Counted from the first letter of the stretch, positions 43,986 to 53,626 are shown. The stretch is 64,000 bases of DNA from NIOZ-UU13 sp964444135 (GCA_964444135.1 CAYUFX010000009.1:25404-89403), one strand, 5' to 3'. The notes: generated by a model from the sequence alone, not told the origin. Numbers and translations are program-made.

Positions 43986-45302
43986 TTAATCCAGGCTTCG
44001 CAGTGATAATCCAAGGTTTGTGAGCGCTTTTTTGATTTCGTTCAGGCTTGTTACGCCGAAGTTTTTAACGCCCAGAAGCTCAGCTTCCGTTTTATGTGTC
44101 AATTCACCGATTGTGCGAAGATTGAGCTTTTGCAGGCACTTGCGGGCGCGCACCGACAATTGGAGGTCATCTACAGGTTTATTCCTGAGTCCTTCATCCT
44201 CATCTATGACGACAGCTTGGTCGGAGATTTCTACTGAAGGCAGCAGCTCTAACTCCAGAGCCATCCCGAGAGTCAGTCCTTTCGGTTCGAGGATGGACTT
44301 GATTTCTCTAAGCGACGTTTCGCCAAAGTTTTTATAAGATAACAGCTCCACCTCGGTGATATTCAGGAGATCGCCGAGTGTATTGATTTTCATTTTTTTC
44401 AGGCAGTTTCTGCTGCGCACCGAAAGCTCAAAATCAGAGATTGGAGTTTCAAGTATCTGGCTTTTGCGTGTCTTTTTCTTTTCTTTTTCCTCGTCGTAGA
44501 ACATTGTTTTTGAGCTTTCGATGTCTTTCTCGAACAGGATTGCTCTTTGATGATTCGGATGAGTCTCCAGGACCGTATCGACACATTTCGCCGCCTTGTC
44601 ATACTGGCTGTTGTCGTCATAGAGCACTGCTAAATTCAGCAGGGCATTTACGTAAACCGGCGAGCTTGAAGCAATTTGCCTGTAGTAATCAATAGCCGCT
44701 TCTTCATCGCCGGACAAATCGCAGCGATAGGCCAGATGGAAAAGGGCCCTTTGATTATTCGGGGATAATTCCAGAGATGTCTTGTAATTGTCCGTTGCCT
44801 GTTCGTAAAGCCCCTGGACTTCCTGAAGGCGGCCAAGCTGATAATGGTATTCGGCGCTCACGTTTTCAAAATTTTGACAGGCCTTCAGTTCCTTCTCGGC
44901 GGCATCGAAATTTCCTGCGTCGCGATATGTGGCGGTCTTTTCCAGGGTTATGCTCAATGTGTCGGCCTCGTAATCGAGACTTTTTTGCAGGTTTTCGATT
45001 GCCTTCTCGAATTCGCGTATTCGGCGGTGAGCAAAAGCTAAGTATATGAATTTTTCTTTGCAGTCATTGGCTTTTTGCAGTTTCTCGACCGCTTCGGCGT
45101 TTCTGCCTAATATATAAAGGCCGATCCCGACTGCCAGACAGGCTTGTTGTCCGGTCTTGCTCATATTTGACTCTACTTGTTCACCGAATTTTAGCAGATT
45201 CGCCTCGCCCGAATGGACAAACGCAGACAGCCTTTTAATTTCGTCCATCGAGGGCAGTTCGTTGGCAAACAAGTCAATTCCCGGTTCCGTAATTGGTTCC
45301 AT
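43986..45302 (-). CDS. TPR protein with two RNA polymerase alpha-CTD-like domains
   Basis: This 438-residue cytoplasmic protein has TPR repeats from about residue 45 to 255 (VGIGLYILGRNAEAVEKLQK, YHYQLGRLQEVQGLYEQATD), then two copies of a helix-hairpin-helix fold like the C-terminal domain of RNA polymerase alpha. These are ISDFELSVRSRNCLKKMKIN (about 280-340) and VDDLQLSVRARKCLQKLNLR (about 374-436), each with a YKNFGETSL/VKNFGVTSL turn that contacts DNA in alpha. It could bind DNA or the polymerase and link it to a TPR partner. Its role is unknown. It heads the run of minus-strand housekeeping genes. Confidence 0.85.
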   Translation of the reverse strand: MEPITEPGIDLFANELPSMDEIKRLSAFVHSGEANLLKFGEQVESNMSKTGQQACLAVGIGLYILGRNAEAVEKLQKANDCKEKFIYLAFAHRRIREFEKAIENLQKSLDYEADTLSITLEKTATYRDAGNFDAAEKELKACQNFENVSAEYHYQLGRLQEVQGLYEQATDNYKTSLELSPNNQRALFHLAYRCDLSGDEEAAIDYYRQIASSSPVYVNALLNLAVLYDDNSQYDKAAKCVDTVLETHPNHQRAILFEKDIESSKTMFYDEEKEKKKTRKSQILETPISDFELSVRSRNCLKKMKINTLGDLLNITEVELLSYKNFGETSLREIKSILEPKGLTLGMALELELLPSVEISDQAVVIDEDEGLRNKPVDDLQLSVRARKCLQKLNLRTIGELTHKTEAELLGVKNFGVTSLNEIKKALTNLGLSLRSLD

Positions 45303-46063
45303 TGAAACTTTCTCCCTTTTTCATATCGAATAACTCTTCTGCAAAATCGAGGTTAGGCATACTTTGAAAAGAAAAAACTGTCTCTTAATTTTTTCTTTTC
45401 AAACAATAAATTATTGCTCGGCAAACAGCTATTTGATTTTTTAACAAAATCAAAAACCGGATTTTCTTAAATAATATATGCCTAACCTCAATTTTGCATA
45501 ACGCTATGTATCGCGTATATCGTATTGCGTGCTACATCACGCACAACCAAGTGGGTATTATAATGTGACAACGAGGATTTGCAACAGTTTTTTTATCCGG
45601 CTTGGATTGGCCCCGAGGCCGGTAGCAGAGCCTGTCCCCGAATGTAGGGGCAACCCCGCGTGGTTGCCCTGATTCCCTTCTAAATTCGACATTGATCAGG
45701 TCAATGATACTGAGCCGAATAGTCCATGAAAAGGCGATGTTTGGAGCTTTAGTATGCCGCCTTGGGCGGATTTCGCCCGGAGCGAATCTTTGACTTCTAT
45801 ATTGATTATTACGGAGGACAGAGGAAAGAATACGGAAGATGCAAGGAATATCGAATGCCGAACAAGTTACGAAAATAAATTAGGGGTGGTTTTTATATTT
45901 TGTGAAGTTTATTCTTGACGTGTAAAGACAAATCGGTTTTATTAATGGGCACGGGTGGTGGAGACAAAATCTGTTGGTCTGTAACAGTCTATAAATAAAG
46001 GGTTTGTGTATTTTAAGGATGGTCGAAAGGAAATATCTTAATTTTCTTGGAAAGGATTGAACG
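45303..46063. other. Long gene-free gap with repeats
   Basis: This 761-bp gap between divergent genes contains a miniature element (45340-45498), the word TATCGCGTATATCGTATTGCG (cut to a repeat-like stretch around 45508-45530), and dispersed words such as TGTAGGGGCAACCCCGCGTG (45644-45663). The promoter of the OmpA-like gene is probably near 45990-46050. No gene is visible; the minus-strand frame at 45880-46167 is not convincing. Confidence 0.5.
45340..45498. mobile_element. 159-bp miniature element with 22-bp terminal inverted repeats
   Basis: TGCAAAATCGAGGTTAGGCATA (45340-45361) and its near-perfect complement (45477-45498; 21 of 22 match) bound an A/T-rich non-coding unit. Its right part (45460-45498) shares about 38 bp with 9434-9473, upstream of the cytochrome c genes. 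No clear target duplication is visible. Confidence 0.65.
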
Positions 46064-46840
46064 ATGCGAACTGTCAAACTTTCACTGATTTTTCTTTTGT
46101 GTGTTTTTGTTTTTCTGGCGACCGGCTGCAACTCGGAACTGCAGGACCTTCGAATCCAGAACGACACACAGCGAGAACAAATAGCAAAGCTTGAGAGCGA
46201 GCTGCAAGTCAGCGTGCTGCAACTTGAGAAGTTGAAACGACAACTTGCCTCAGCTCAGGAAAAGGGTGATATTGATATAGAGTCGCTGAAACAAGAAATA
46301 GCCGCCCTTGAGGAAGACTTAGCTAAAAAGCAAGAGCTGATTGCTTCGATGCAGGAAAAACTTCTTTTAGGCGGAGCGGCACTGCCGGTGGAACTAAGCA
46401 CAATGCTGGAGGACTTTGCCAAAGGCTCCGATATGGTAACGTACGATGCGAGCCGGGGGATAGTAAAGTTCAGGAGCGATTTACTTTTCGAAAAGGGCAG
46501 TGACACAGTGGCGTCTTCGGCGGTCGAGGCCGTTAAATCACTTTGTGGCATTTTAAATACAGAAACGGCCAAGCAATTCGACATTATAATCGCCGGGCAC
46601 ACCGACGATATTCCGATTCAAAAACCTGAGACGCGTGCAAAGCATCCGACCAACTGGCACCTGTCCGCGCACCGGGCGATATCCGTGCTGAACGTGATGA
46701 CGAATAATAATATTAGTCCTGAGCGAGTGAGCGTCCGGGGTTTTGGTGAATATCGGCCGGTCGCGCCAAATAAGCCCAAAAAAGGAGGCAATCCGCAAAA
46801 CAGACGAGTAGAAATTTATATTGTTGCTAAGGGATTATAA
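46064..46840 (+). CDS. OmpA/MotB-domain lipoprotein with coiled coil
   Basis: This 258-residue lipoprotein has a signal peptide with lipobox (FLATGC, Cys at about 24). A long coiled coil follows (about 28-105), then an OmpA-like peptidoglycan-binding domain (about 130-255; VKFRSDLLFEKGSDTV, IIIAGHTDDIPIQKP, LSAHRAISVLNVMTN, VSVRGFGEYRPVAPN, QNRRVEIYIV). It should be a periplasmic tether between outer membrane or lipid and murein. GGAAAGG precedes the ATG. It lies divergent from the TPR gene and is followed by ndk with a 59-bp gap. Confidence 0.93.
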   Translation: MRTVKLSLIFLLCVFVFLATGCNSELQDLRIQNDTQREQIAKLESELQVSVLQLEKLKRQLASAQEKGDIDIESLKQEIAALEEDLAKKQELIASMQEKLLLGGAALPVELSTMLEDFAKGSDMVTYDASRGIVKFRSDLLFEKGSDTVASSAVEAVKSLCGILNTETAKQFDIIIAGHTDDIPIQKPETRAKHPTNWHLSAHRAISVLNVMTNNNISPERVSVRGFGEYRPVAPNKPKKGGNPQNRRVEIYIVAKGL

Positions 46841-46899
46841 TTCCCAAGATTCGATTGCCCATTGAAAATTGGAAATTGGAAATCGAAAAATATTTTTAA

Positions 46900-47373
46900 A
46901 TGGCAGAACGCACATTAATTATCATCAAGCCGGACGGTGTGCAGCGGCACCTGATTGGTGAGATAATCGGACGATTCGAAAAAAAAGGCCTTAAGCTTGT
47001 TGCTGCAAAATTTGTGCGGCTATCTGAAAAGCAGGTCGGTCAAGTCTATGCGGTTCATCGCGAAAAGCCATTTTATAAGCCGATGGTAAAGTTTCTGTCT
47101 TCAGCACCTGTGCTCTTAATGGTCTGGGAGGCTGAGGGCGTTATAGATATGACCCGCAAGATTATGGGGGCTACTTTCGGCTTATACGCCGAACCAGGTT
47201 CTATCAGAGGTGACTTTAGCTGTTCTGAAAGATACAATCTGATTCACGGCTCGGACAGCCCGGAATCCGCTCAGCAGGAAATTAAGCTGTTTTTCACGCC
47301 AAATGAAATAATCGATTACAAACTGTCAAATTCACCCTGGCTTTACATCAAATCAGCCAGCCCCAAAAAATAA
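46900..47373 (+). CDS. ndk: Nucleoside diphosphate kinase
   Basis: Ndk transfers the gamma-phosphate of ATP to nucleoside diphosphates through a phosphohistidine. The 157-residue protein has the ATP-contact motif RTLIIIKPDGVQRHL, IRGDF, and the active-site stretch RYNLIHGSDS with the catalytic His116. The GATNP-like loop of most family members is replaced by GATFGLYAEPG, a mild divergence. It is 15-20 residues longer than the E. coli enzyme at the C-terminus. Isolated housekeeping gene. Confidence 0.95.
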   Translation: MAERTLIIIKPDGVQRHLIGEIIGRFEKKGLKLVAAKFVRLSEKQVGQVYAVHREKPFYKPMVKFLSSAPVLLMVWEAEGVIDMTRKIMGATFGLYAEPGSIRGDFSCSERYNLIHGSDSPESAQQEIKLFFTPNEIIDYKLSNSPWLYIKSASPKK

Positions 47374-47580
47374 CACATTTCTGTTTCGGTGGGAATTTCC
47401 GGTACGAGGTGGGAACCGGACTAAACACAATTTCCGGATAGCTTATTAAAGCTGTAAAATAAAGAGATAAAATCAAAGAATTCTTAGATAATCCTTGATT
47501 CAACCGCGCACTATCATTACAATTCTTGCTTTATTCTCAAATATGATAAACAATAAGCCTTAACCGAAAGGAGGGCAACG

Positions 47581-49509
47581 ATGCAAAAAACCACGTCAAA
47601 AATGCCAATACTAACAGGTTCAATTATACTTTTTGTTTTATCCTCCTTTGTCTTAATGCCTCAATCGGTCAGCCAGGCCGGGCCTCTGGCGAAAATCACT
47701 GTCGAGGCAGGAGATTACACACGATTCTTTACGCCGGTGTCACTCGATTTGAGCGGCGTACCGGGGTTGGGCTTTGCGAACGATAGGTTTGAACTGGTGG
47801 AGATCCAAGGTTCGCGCCGGATCGTGACTCGAGTGCAGCTCGAACCGGGCTCGCCACCGAAATTGTGGTGGATACTCTCGGGTAAGACAGAGGCGGGAAG
47901 CAAGCGCATCTACGAGCTTGAACGCTACAATCTTCTTCGCGCTGCCGTAATGTACGGTGATGCGGCCGACATCGAGGCGATAAAGAACGATTCAGTGCTG
48001 GAGATTCGAAGGGGGGATGATGTCAAGATTCTGAACTATAACCATGCTATTGTTCCGCCGCCACCAATAGAGGATATGGGAGAAAAGTATAAACAAACCC
48101 GCGACCTGTACTACCGCAGCGGCTTTATTCATCCGTTATGGTCGCCGACGGGGTCGGTGCTGACAAATATTCATCCGAAAGACCATTACCATCATGTTGG
48201 AATCTGGATGCCCTGGACCAAGACAAAATTCGAAGGCAAGGATGTCGATTTCTGGAATCTTGGGGCAGGCCAGGGAACGGTTCGATTCAAGAGATTTCTT
48301 TCGACAACAAGCGGGCCTGTCTATGGTGGATTTCAGGCTGAGCACGAGCACGTTGCGTTGCAGACGGCCAGTGGAGAAAAGGTAGTGCTCAAGGAAGTTT
48401 GGGACGTGCGCGTCTATAATGTAGGCGGTCTGAATGCAGACGGTCCGGGCACCGGCTACTGGCTGTGGGATATCGTCTCGTCTCAGCGATGCGTAGCCGA
48501 CAGCCCACTGTTGCTCGAGAAGTATCGCTACGGCGGATTCGGCTATCGAGGTGCGGCGGAATGGGCCGGTGAGAAGGCAGCGTATTTGACCAGTCAGGGC
48601 AGGACTCGTAAGGATGGACATGCGACGCGGGCGCGTTGGTGTGATACTGCCGGCGTTTCTGATGGGCAGTGGAAGGGTGTAACCCACTTTAGCCATCCGG
48701 ATAACTTCAGACATCCGGAGCCGATGAGAATATGGCCTGAGTTTGAGCAGGAGGTGTTTTTCAACTGGGCGCCGGTACAATTGGATGACTTTGAGCTGAA
48801 GCCCGGCAAGGACCATATCTATCGCTATCGTTTGTACGTGCATGAAGGAAAAGTCGATGTTGAGAACACCGAAAGGCTCTGGAATGACTATGCCCACCCG
48901 CCGAAGGTCGAGATTGAGACTGTTGAGTCAAGCGATGCGATTATGCTGTTCGGCGGTACGGACTTTGCGCATTGGACTACCGGGACCGACAAGGAAATTG
49001 GATGGAGGCTTATTGATGGAACAATGGAGAGTGTGCCTAATAGCGGCAGTATAATGACGAAGCGGGACTTCCGCGATTTCAAGCTGCACGTTGAGTTCAA
49101 GACCCCGCAAATGCCGCCAAACGTAAAGGGCCAGGGCCGAGGAAATAGCGGCATATATCTACAGCGCCGGTATGAGGTACAAATCCTCGATTCGTACGGT
49201 CTGGAGCCGAAGAACAATGAATGCGGGTCAATATATACATTCAAAGCGCCGGATAAGAACGTCTGCAGGATGCCGGGCAGATGGCAGAGTTACGATATTA
49301 TTTTCCATGCTGCGAGGTTCGACGGAAACAGGAAAACCCAAAACGCCCGTATCACCGTATGGCATAACGGTGTTTTGATTCATAACGATATCGAGCTGCA
49401 GAATAAAACCGGCGCGGGACGACCTGAAGGACCCGAACCAGGCCCCATTCTGCTACAGGAGCACGGTAACGAGGTGTCGTTCCGCAATATCTGGATAGTC
49501 CCCATGTAG
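47581..49509 (+). CDS. Secreted DUF6807 (PmoA-like) and DUF1080 fusion protein
   Basis: This 642-residue exported protein has an N-terminal signal peptide (about 1-33, ending VSQA). Residues 36-430 are a DUF6807 domain, the family often named PmoA-like (SGFIHPLWSPTGSVLTNIHP, HYHHVGIWMPWTKTKFEG). Residues 455-642 are a DUF1080 domain (IMLFGGTDFAHWTTG, KLHVEFKTPQMPP, NSGIYLQRRYEVQILDS, QSYDIIFHAARF). DUF1080 proteins hydrolyse 3-keto-glycosides in characterised bacteria. The fusion couples two carbohydrate-related folds on one polypeptide. It opens the carbohydrate cluster. AAAGGAGG precedes the ATG. Confidence 0.9.
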   Translation: MQKTTSKMPILTGSIILFVLSSFVLMPQSVSQAGPLAKITVEAGDYTRFFTPVSLDLSGVPGLGFANDRFELVEIQGSRRIVTRVQLEPGSPPKLWWILSGKTEAGSKRIYELERYNLLRAAVMYGDAADIEAIKNDSVLEIRRGDDVKILNYNHAIVPPPPIEDMGEKYKQTRDLYYRSGFIHPLWSPTGSVLTNIHPKDHYHHVGIWMPWTKTKFEGKDVDFWNLGAGQGTVRFKRFLSTTSGPVYGGFQAEHEHVALQTASGEKVVLKEVWDVRVYNVGGLNADGPGTGYWLWDIVSSQRCVADSPLLLEKYRYGGFGYRGAAEWAGEKAAYLTSQGRTRKDGHATRARWCDTAGVSDGQWKGVTHFSHPDNFRHPEPMRIWPEFEQEVFFNWAPVQLDDFELKPGKDHIYRYRLYVHEGKVDVENTERLWNDYAHPPKVEIETVESSDAIMLFGGTDFAHWTTGTDKEIGWRLIDGTMESVPNSGSIMTKRDFRDFKLHVEFKTPQMPPNVKGQGRGNSGIYLQRRYEVQILDSYGLEPKNNECGSIYTFKAPDKNVCRMPGRWQSYDIIFHAARFDGNRKTQNARITVWHNGVLIHNDIELQNKTGAGRPEGPEPGPILLQEHGNEVSFRNIWIVPM

Positions 49510-49818
49510 GGCGAAAAGTAATGGACGTGATTTTGAATCTGGTAAGAACAACAGGTTCAGGTACGAAAAGCAGTAGAAAATTTGAATTGCGTATCAACTT
49601 CTGCCGGTTATAATGTAAAAACGATTTCGACTCCTCGGCAAGGGCAGATGGCCTTTGTTGAGAGTAAGTTCTTTTAATTAAAACGGTTATATTGGATTCG
49701 CAATCTAACCGGAGGAAATTGCAACATAATAATATAATGCGCGAAGTCATTATTTTCTGATAGTTAAGGACTCATTTTACGGAAAGCTTCTGACAATTTT
49801 TGATAAGGAGAAAGACAA
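49510..49818. other. Gap before the sugar isomerase-like gene
   Basis: This 309-bp gap shows no gene. It probably contains the promoter of the following operon. AAGGAG at 49805-49810 lies 8 bases before the next ATG. Confidence 0.4.
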
Positions 49819-50820
49819 ATGGCAAGACCTGTAACACTTTTCACCGGCCAGTGGGCGGACTTACCACTGGAAAAATTGGCCAAGAAGGCGGCGAGCTGGG
49901 GTTATGATGGTTTGGAATTGGCTTGCTGGGGCGACCACTTCGAGGTTGACAAGGCCCTGAGCGACCGCAGCTATTGTAAGGCCAAGCGTGCCCTTCTGAA
50001 GAAGTACGGCCTAAAAGTGTACGCGATATCGACACACTTAGTTGGACAGGCCGTGTGCGATAATATTGACGAGCGTCACAAGGCAATTCTGCCCCCGGAC
50101 GTCTGGGGTGACGGTGAACCTGAAGGCGTCCACAAGCGTGCGGCCCAGAAGGTAATCGATGCTGCCAAGGCCGCGAAGAGACTGGGTGTAGATGTCGTTA
50201 ATGGATTTACGGGAAGCTCCATCTGGCACATGGTTTATTCGTTCCCGCCGAACCCGCCAGATGCAATCGAGGCAGGTTACAAGGACTTCGCGAAGCGCTT
50301 CCGGCGCATCCTCGACGCCTTCAAGGCAGAGGGTGTGAAGTTTGCTCTGGAAGTACACCCGACGGAGATTGCGTTCGATATTGCCTCGGCCGAGCGTGCC
50401 ATTAAAGCCATAAGAGGCCACAAGTCTTTCGGCTTCAACTACGACCCAAGCCATCTCGCCTACCAGGGCGTGGATTACGTTAAGTTCATCCGTACTTTTG
50501 GCGACCGTATCTTCCACGCTCACATGAAGGACGTCTGGTGGGGTCACGGGGACGGAACGGTTGGTGTCTTCGGCGGTCATACCGAGTTTGCCGACCCCCG
50601 CCGCTACTGGGACTTCCGCTCGATTGGTCATGGGGATATCAATTTCGAGGAAATCATCGTTGCGCTGAACGATGTCGGCTACCAGGGGCCGCTTTCAGTC
50701 GAATGGGAAGACAGCCGAATGGACCGTGAACACGGCGCAGCAGAGGCCTGCGAGTTCTTCAAGAAGGCGGACTTCAAGCCTTCGCAGGTCGCCTTCGATG
50801 CGGCGTTCGAGAAGAAATAG
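49819..50820 (+). CDS. Sugar phosphate isomerase/epimerase-like TIM barrel
   Basis: This 333-residue cytoplasmic protein belongs to the xylose isomerase-like TIM-barrel (AP endonuclease 2) superfamily. Probable metal ligands are visible: FALEVHPTEIAFD (Glu), FNYDPSHLAYQGVDY (Asp, His), FHAHMKDVWW (His) and LSVEWEDSRMDREHG (Glu). No signal peptide. It may isomerise or epimerise the sugar products of the exported Gfo/Idh/DUF1080 enzymes. It starts the tight run of Gfo/Idh genes, only 20 bp before the next gene. Confidence 0.92.
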   Translation: MARPVTLFTGQWADLPLEKLAKKAASWGYDGLELACWGDHFEVDKALSDRSYCKAKRALLKKYGLKVYAISTHLVGQAVCDNIDERHKAILPPDVWGDGEPEGVHKRAAQKVIDAAKAAKRLGVDVVNGFTGSSIWHMVYSFPPNPPDAIEAGYKDFAKRFRRILDAFKAEGVKFALEVHPTEIAFDIASAERAIKAIRGHKSFGFNYDPSHLAYQGVDYVKFIRTFGDRIFHAHMKDVWWGHGDGTVGVFGGHTEFADPRRYWDFRSIGHGDINFEEIIVALNDVGYQGPLSVEWEDSRMDREHGAAEACEFFKKADFKPSQVAFDAAFEKK

Positions 50821-50840
50821 CAATTACAGAAAGGTTTATT

Positions 50841-52181
50841 ATGACTGACAGACCCCGCAAGGCGGGAACCCACAGAAACGGATTGAGCCGGCGTCAGTTC
50901 TTAAAGAGAGCAGCTGGCACATCTGTGGGGGCAGTGGGATTTCCATACATTGTTTCTTCGTCAGTTTTCGGTAAGGCCGACAGTATAGCGCCGAGCGAAC
51001 GAATTACTATGGGTTGTATTGGTGTTGGCTGGCAGGGCGGCAGCAATATGAACTCATTTCTTCGCGAAAAAGACTGTCAAATCGTCGCCGTCTGTGACGT
51101 TGACAAAAACCACCTGCAGAGCGCGGCCAATCGTGTTAATGAGAAATACAAAAACAAAGACTGCGCTGCGTACGCGGATTATCGTGAGCTGTTAGCGCGC
51201 GATGATATCGACTCAGTATCGCTTGGTCTGCCCGACCATTGGCATGCGATTCCAGCTACAGAAGCTGCGAGGTCGGGCAAGGACATATTCGGTGAAAAGC
51301 CCCTGTCGCATAATCTAAGGGAAGGCCGAGCTATGTGCGATGCGGTCGAGCGTTACGGCCGGATATGGCAGACCGGAAGCTGGCAGCGTTCGGAGGCCAA
51401 TTTCCGCTTTGCCTGCGAACTGGTCCGTAATGGCCGCATCGGCAGAGTGCATACGGTCGAAGTAGGGCTGCCTTCGGGACATACCGACTTCGGTGAGACC
51501 AAGGGGCAGGAAGGGATTTGTCCGCCGCCCATAGAGCTCGACTATAACTTCTGGCTCGGGCCTGCGCTATACGAGCCTTACTGTCCGGCGCGTGTGCACA
51601 AGAACTGGCGGTGGGTCCTCGACCACGGAGGCGGACAGTTGATGGACTGGGTCGGTCACCACGTCGATATCGCCCACTGGGGTCTGGGCATGGATTACGG
51701 CGGCCCGTACGAGATAGAAGGCTCCGGGGAATATCCGAAAGACGGATTATGGAACAGCCCGACAAAGTATCGGCTGACGGCGAAATACCCCGACGAGGTT
51801 ACGATGACTATCGCCGGCGGGTACGACGACATTCGCGGCGGGACAAAGTGGATAGGCAAAGATGGGTGGGTCTGGGTTACTCGCGGCGATATAGATGCAC
51901 AGCCCAAGAAGCTGCTCGAAGAGAAGTTCGGACCGGATGAGATACACTTGTTTCGTTCGCCCGGACATTGGCGCAACTTCCTCGACTGTGTGAAGAGCCG
52001 TGAGACCACGCTAACGCCTTGTGAGGTTGCACATCGCTCAGCGACGCCGGGCCACTTAGGGCAGATTGCTATGCGGCTGGGGCGCAAGATACGCTTTAAC
52101 CCCAAGACCGAAGATATACTCGATGACCCGACCGCAACGAGCTTGCTCGGAGCAGCAATGCGCAGCCCGTGGCACCTGTGA
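50841..52181 (+). CDS. Tat-exported Gfo/Idh/MocA oxidoreductase (1 of 6)
   Basis: This 446-residue NAD(P)-dependent oxidoreductase has a twin-arginine signal (LSRRQFLKRAAGTSVGAVGF), so it is exported folded with its cofactor. The Rossmann motif is GCIGVGWQGG, and the active-site lysine motif is FGEKPLSHN. The C-terminal dehydrogenase domain has DWVGHHVDIAHWGLG with conserved histidines. It ends in MRSPWHL, shared with the next two Gfo/Idh proteins, so these three form one subfamily. It likely oxidises a glycoside in the periplasm, but the exact substrate is unknown. Confidence 0.93.
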   Translation: MTDRPRKAGTHRNGLSRRQFLKRAAGTSVGAVGFPYIVSSSVFGKADSIAPSERITMGCIGVGWQGGSNMNSFLREKDCQIVAVCDVDKNHLQSAANRVNEKYKNKDCAAYADYRELLARDDIDSVSLGLPDHWHAIPATEAARSGKDIFGEKPLSHNLREGRAMCDAVERYGRIWQTGSWQRSEANFRFACELVRNGRIGRVHTVEVGLPSGHTDFGETKGQEGICPPPIELDYNFWLGPALYEPYCPARVHKNWRWVLDHGGGQLMDWVGHHVDIAHWGLGMDYGGPYEIEGSGEYPKDGLWNSPTKYRLTAKYPDEVTMTIAGGYDDIRGGTKWIGKDGWVWVTRGDIDAQPKKLLEEKFGPDEIHLFRSPGHWRNFLDCVKSRETTLTPCEVAHRSATPGHLGQIAMRLGRKIRFNPKTEDILDDPTATSLLGAAMRSPWHL

Positions 52182-52244
52182 AATTGAATATTGACTATTG
52201 GAAATTGATTATCATTTGTTAATTATGAGATAAGGATTTTTCGT

Positions 52245-53537
52245 ATGAAGGAAAGAGGGATTGACCGGCGACAATTTATCAAAAATACAATCGGTACTGC
52301 AGCGGTTATAAGTTTTCCACATATTGTTCCGGCGTCTGCTTTAGGCCAAGCCGATGATGTTTCGCCGAGTGAACGGATTACGTTGGGCTTTATCGGCGCA
52401 GGCAAGCAGAGTAAGCACCTGATGAGCTCCTTTCTAAACTCGCCCGGCACGCACGTACTGGCCGCCTGCGATGTTGATAAGCTCAAGCTGGCGCGTGGGC
52501 AGAAAATTGTCGAAGACCACTATGCCGAAAAGAGCGGCGGTACGTATAAAGGCTGCGATGTATACGGTGATTTTCGCGAGCTGCTTGCCAGAGATGATAT
52601 CGATGCAGTGGTGATTTCCACGCCCGACCATTGGCACGCCATCATGGTTATCCAGTCTGCAATGGCCGGAAAGGATATTTACTGTGAGAAGCCGCTTTCG
52701 CAAACCATCAAAGAAGCCCGGTCTATGGTCGATGCGGTCAGGCGTTACGAACGGGTCTTCCAGACCGGCAGTATGCAGCGTTCGGACTGGCACTTCCGCT
52801 TAGGGTGCGAGCTGGTCCTCAACGGTTATATAGGCCAGTTACAACATGTAACCGTTGGTGTTGGCGGTCCGCCCCAAGATAGACCCTTGCCGGCAGAGCC
52901 GGTACCGGATTATCTGGATTGGGATATGTGGCTGGGCCCGGTGTTGTGGAGGCCTTATAACTCGGAGCTGTCGCCGCATTTAAGCTGGGACGGCTTTCCT
53001 AACTGGCGCAACCACAGCAGCTTTGGCGGGGGGGGGATGACCGACTGGGGCGCACATCACTTCGATATCGCCCAGTGGGGTATGGATATGGACGAGAGCG
53101 GTCCGGTTGAAATCATCCCTCCCGACAGTGAGGATTACAAGGTGCTTACCTATAAATATGCCAGCGGTGTTACCATGACCCGCGATAAGGCCAACGGCGT
53201 CTTGTTCACCGGCACTGAAGGCGAGGTCGAGGTCAATCGTGGACATATCCGCACCCAGCCTGAGAATTTGAAGGACCAGCAAATCGGCCCCAATGAAATA
53301 CACCTTTACGAAAGCAGAAATCATTATGTTGACTGGCTGGACGCCATCCGCAAACGCAGCAGACCGATTTGCGATATAGAGACCGGCTGCCGTTCGGTAA
53401 GTGTTTGTCATTTAGGCAATATAGCTTACAAACTTGGCCGGCCACTCAAATGGGACCCTGAACAGGAAGTCCTTATTGGAGATGCCGGAGCCAGCAGGTT
53501 GCTTTCGCGGCCGATGCGCAGCCCATGGCACCTTTAG
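52245..53537 (+). CDS. Tat-exported Gfo/Idh/MocA oxidoreductase (2 of 6)
   Basis: This 430-residue paralogue has the Tat motif DRRQFIKNTIGTAAVISF, Rossmann motif GFIGAGKQSK, catalytic motif YCEKPLSQT, and DWGAHHFDIAQWGMDM. It ends in LSRPMRSPWHL. The Rossmann motif is slightly altered (G-x-G-x-x-S rather than G-x-G-x-x-G). It is most similar to its neighbours at 50841 and 53627. It lies 63 bp after the previous gene. Confidence 0.93.
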   Translation: MKERGIDRRQFIKNTIGTAAVISFPHIVPASALGQADDVSPSERITLGFIGAGKQSKHLMSSFLNSPGTHVLAACDVDKLKLARGQKIVEDHYAEKSGGTYKGCDVYGDFRELLARDDIDAVVISTPDHWHAIMVIQSAMAGKDIYCEKPLSQTIKEARSMVDAVRRYERVFQTGSMQRSDWHFRLGCELVLNGYIGQLQHVTVGVGGPPQDRPLPAEPVPDYLDWDMWLGPVLWRPYNSELSPHLSWDGFPNWRNHSSFGGGGMTDWGAHHFDIAQWGMDMDESGPVEIIPPDSEDYKVLTYKYASGVTMTRDKANGVLFTGTEGEVEVNRGHIRTQPENLKDQQIGPNEIHLYESRNHYVDWLDAIRKRSRPICDIETGCRSVSVCHLGNIAYKLGRPLKWDPEQEVLIGDAGASRLLSRPMRSPWHL

Positions 53538-53626
53538 AATTGACTATTGATTATTGACTATTGGTTATTTTTTACGAAGAGAATTCTTAATACGAATTAT
53601 GTGATGCGAATCATGGAGCTTCTGTT

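Noticed and set aside
45880..46167. 95-residue minus-strand frame before the OmpA-like gene
   Set aside because: Overlaps the start of the lipoprotein gene and its promoter; composition is not protein-like.
48136..48897. 253-residue minus-strand frame inside the DUF6807/DUF1080 gene
   Set aside because: Shadow of a clear coding region on the other strand.
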